In this document: positions 46,497-47,161 of the stretch, piece by piece | Layout of the letters: each line of letters opens with the position of its first letter | Position numbering within the stretch: position 1 is the stretch's first letter | Origin: Daldinia sp. FL1419 | Lineage: Eukaryota; Ascomycota; Sordariomycetes; Xylariales; Hypoxylaceae | NCBI GenBank assembly: GCA_025201765.1 | Contig: MU623540.1 | Span: 1-47,161, forward strand | Reading direction: 5' to 3' | DNA: 47,161 bases | Made by a program: the position numbers and the translations under genes | Notes under the pieces: model-generated | Database searches by the model: none | The model's input: the letters and a program-made list of their open reading frames with translations, nothing else | What the model was told of the DNA's origin: nothing

Positions 46497-47161
46497 TGTA
46501 GGCCAGGCCGTTATAAGTCGCGTATATTATCGTCCAAATTAGAGACACGGCTGGTGAGATTCAGATGAAGAGGGAGGACCGGGCGGTGGCATTTGTTAAG
46601 TAGCGATCGGCACAGACTACGATTATACAAAATCTCGCAACACTACGACTTCGAGCCCTACTTGTTTCAGGTCTAGAATTGCTACTTAGACCTCAGCTTA
46701 AAAGACTACCTTGTGATGTTGGGCTCTGCGAGTAGGTTGGCGGCAACCGACAGCGGATCCAAACAACAACTTTGCAAGGGGCGCTTCCCCTTAAAGAGTA
46801 ATAAATCCGGCGGCCGAATAAACATTTTGACACCTTCCGAAACCTCCCTGTTCTTCGCCGACGATCGAGAGATGCAAATCTTTATCAGATCATCTGATAA
46901 GATGATGGGTGGGGGTATATTCTATGGATTTTGCAGAAGACCAGCCAGAGGATCCTTGCTGCCACATGCTAAAAGCACGATAGTAAGCGGCGTCCGTGTA
47001 CGGAGGCCCATATGTGACACTTTGCCAAAATCAGGATTTTGGGCTGGAAAGGGTAATATTATGTTCGAGGTGTGCACGAGCCATCTTTTTTGGGTACTAA
47101 ACCTAAAATATAGGATACATATGCATTATTTGAGTGTATTTATGCATATAAAGAGGATTTT
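46497..47161. other. promoter region of the siderophore transporter, to window end
   Basis: No ORF beyond short shadows. It contains the GATA-factor palindrome described separately. The last about 80 bp become AT-rich, so another AT-rich segment or a further intergenic region may begin here. Confidence 0.55.
46882..46900. promoter_or_regulatory. inverted pair of ATCTGATAA sites (SreA/SRE-type iron GATA box)
   Basis: TTATCAGAT-C-ATCTGATAA is a perfect 19-bp palindrome built from two ATCWGATAA sites head to head. ATCWGATAA is the published consensus of the fungal iron-sensing GATA repressors (SreA, SRE, Urbs1 class), which shut off siderophore uptake when iron is sufficient. It lies 386 bp upstream of the transporter ATG. 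The link is inference from motif plus gene type. Confidence 0.75.

Overview
The window looks like nuclear DNA of a filamentous ascomycete (Pezizomycotina). The genes are split by short introns (about 50-70 nt) with GTAAGT-type donors and CTAAC/CTGAC branch points. The gene set (a GH72 glucanosyltransferase with CBM43 and a GPI signal, a Zn-cluster protein, Sec72, a siderophore transporter) is fungal. Gene-sized islands of normal composition sit beside a very AT-rich block that looks like repeat-induced point mutation (RIP). The species cannot be named from this.

Positions 1 to about 18,360 form one AT-rich, essentially ORF-less island of decayed repeats. It contains a gypsy/copia-size LTR retrotransposon with two 409-bp LTRs (5060-13551), a related solo LTR in the opposite orientation (4534-4952), two copies of a separate 213-bp TG...CA repeat (228-440 and 15142-15353; a third copy is at 35449-35661), a large inverted repeat at the left edge, and two degenerate tandem arrays (15354-16105 and 16800-18302) whose units resemble pieces of the LTR. 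An assembly gap (16645-16654) flanked by homopolymers breaks the second half. The island stops within about 50 bp of the first gene.

From 18,410 on, the DNA is ordinary euchromatin with nine supported protein genes. In order they are: an LDAH-type lipid-droplet hydrolase (+), a GPI-anchored beta-1,3-glucanosyltransferase (-), a TauD/TfdA-like Fe(II)/2-oxoglutarate dioxygenase (-), a Zn-cluster/CLRYKITD-type protein with an apparently broken splice acceptor (+), Sec72 (+), a small conserved-looking 108-residue protein (-), three tandem divergent small cysteine-rich zinc-binding-like proteins (all -), and a siderophore-iron transporter of the MFS (-). Long gene-free stretches (about 21.8-25.1, 26.7-29.2, 34.8-39.1 and 42.5-44.5 kb) hold repeat relics, microsatellites and a dispersed AGGTAGGTACCT-type motif.

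The genes do not form an obvious pathway. The clearest functional link is regulatory. About 390 bp upstream of the siderophore transporter there is a perfect inverted pair of ATCTGATAA sites, the known recognition sequence of the fungal iron-responsive GATA repressors (SreA/SRE/Urbs1). The least explained locus is the three-gene array of cysteine-rich proteins at 39.1-42.5 kb. No tRNA, rRNA or CRISPR was found.
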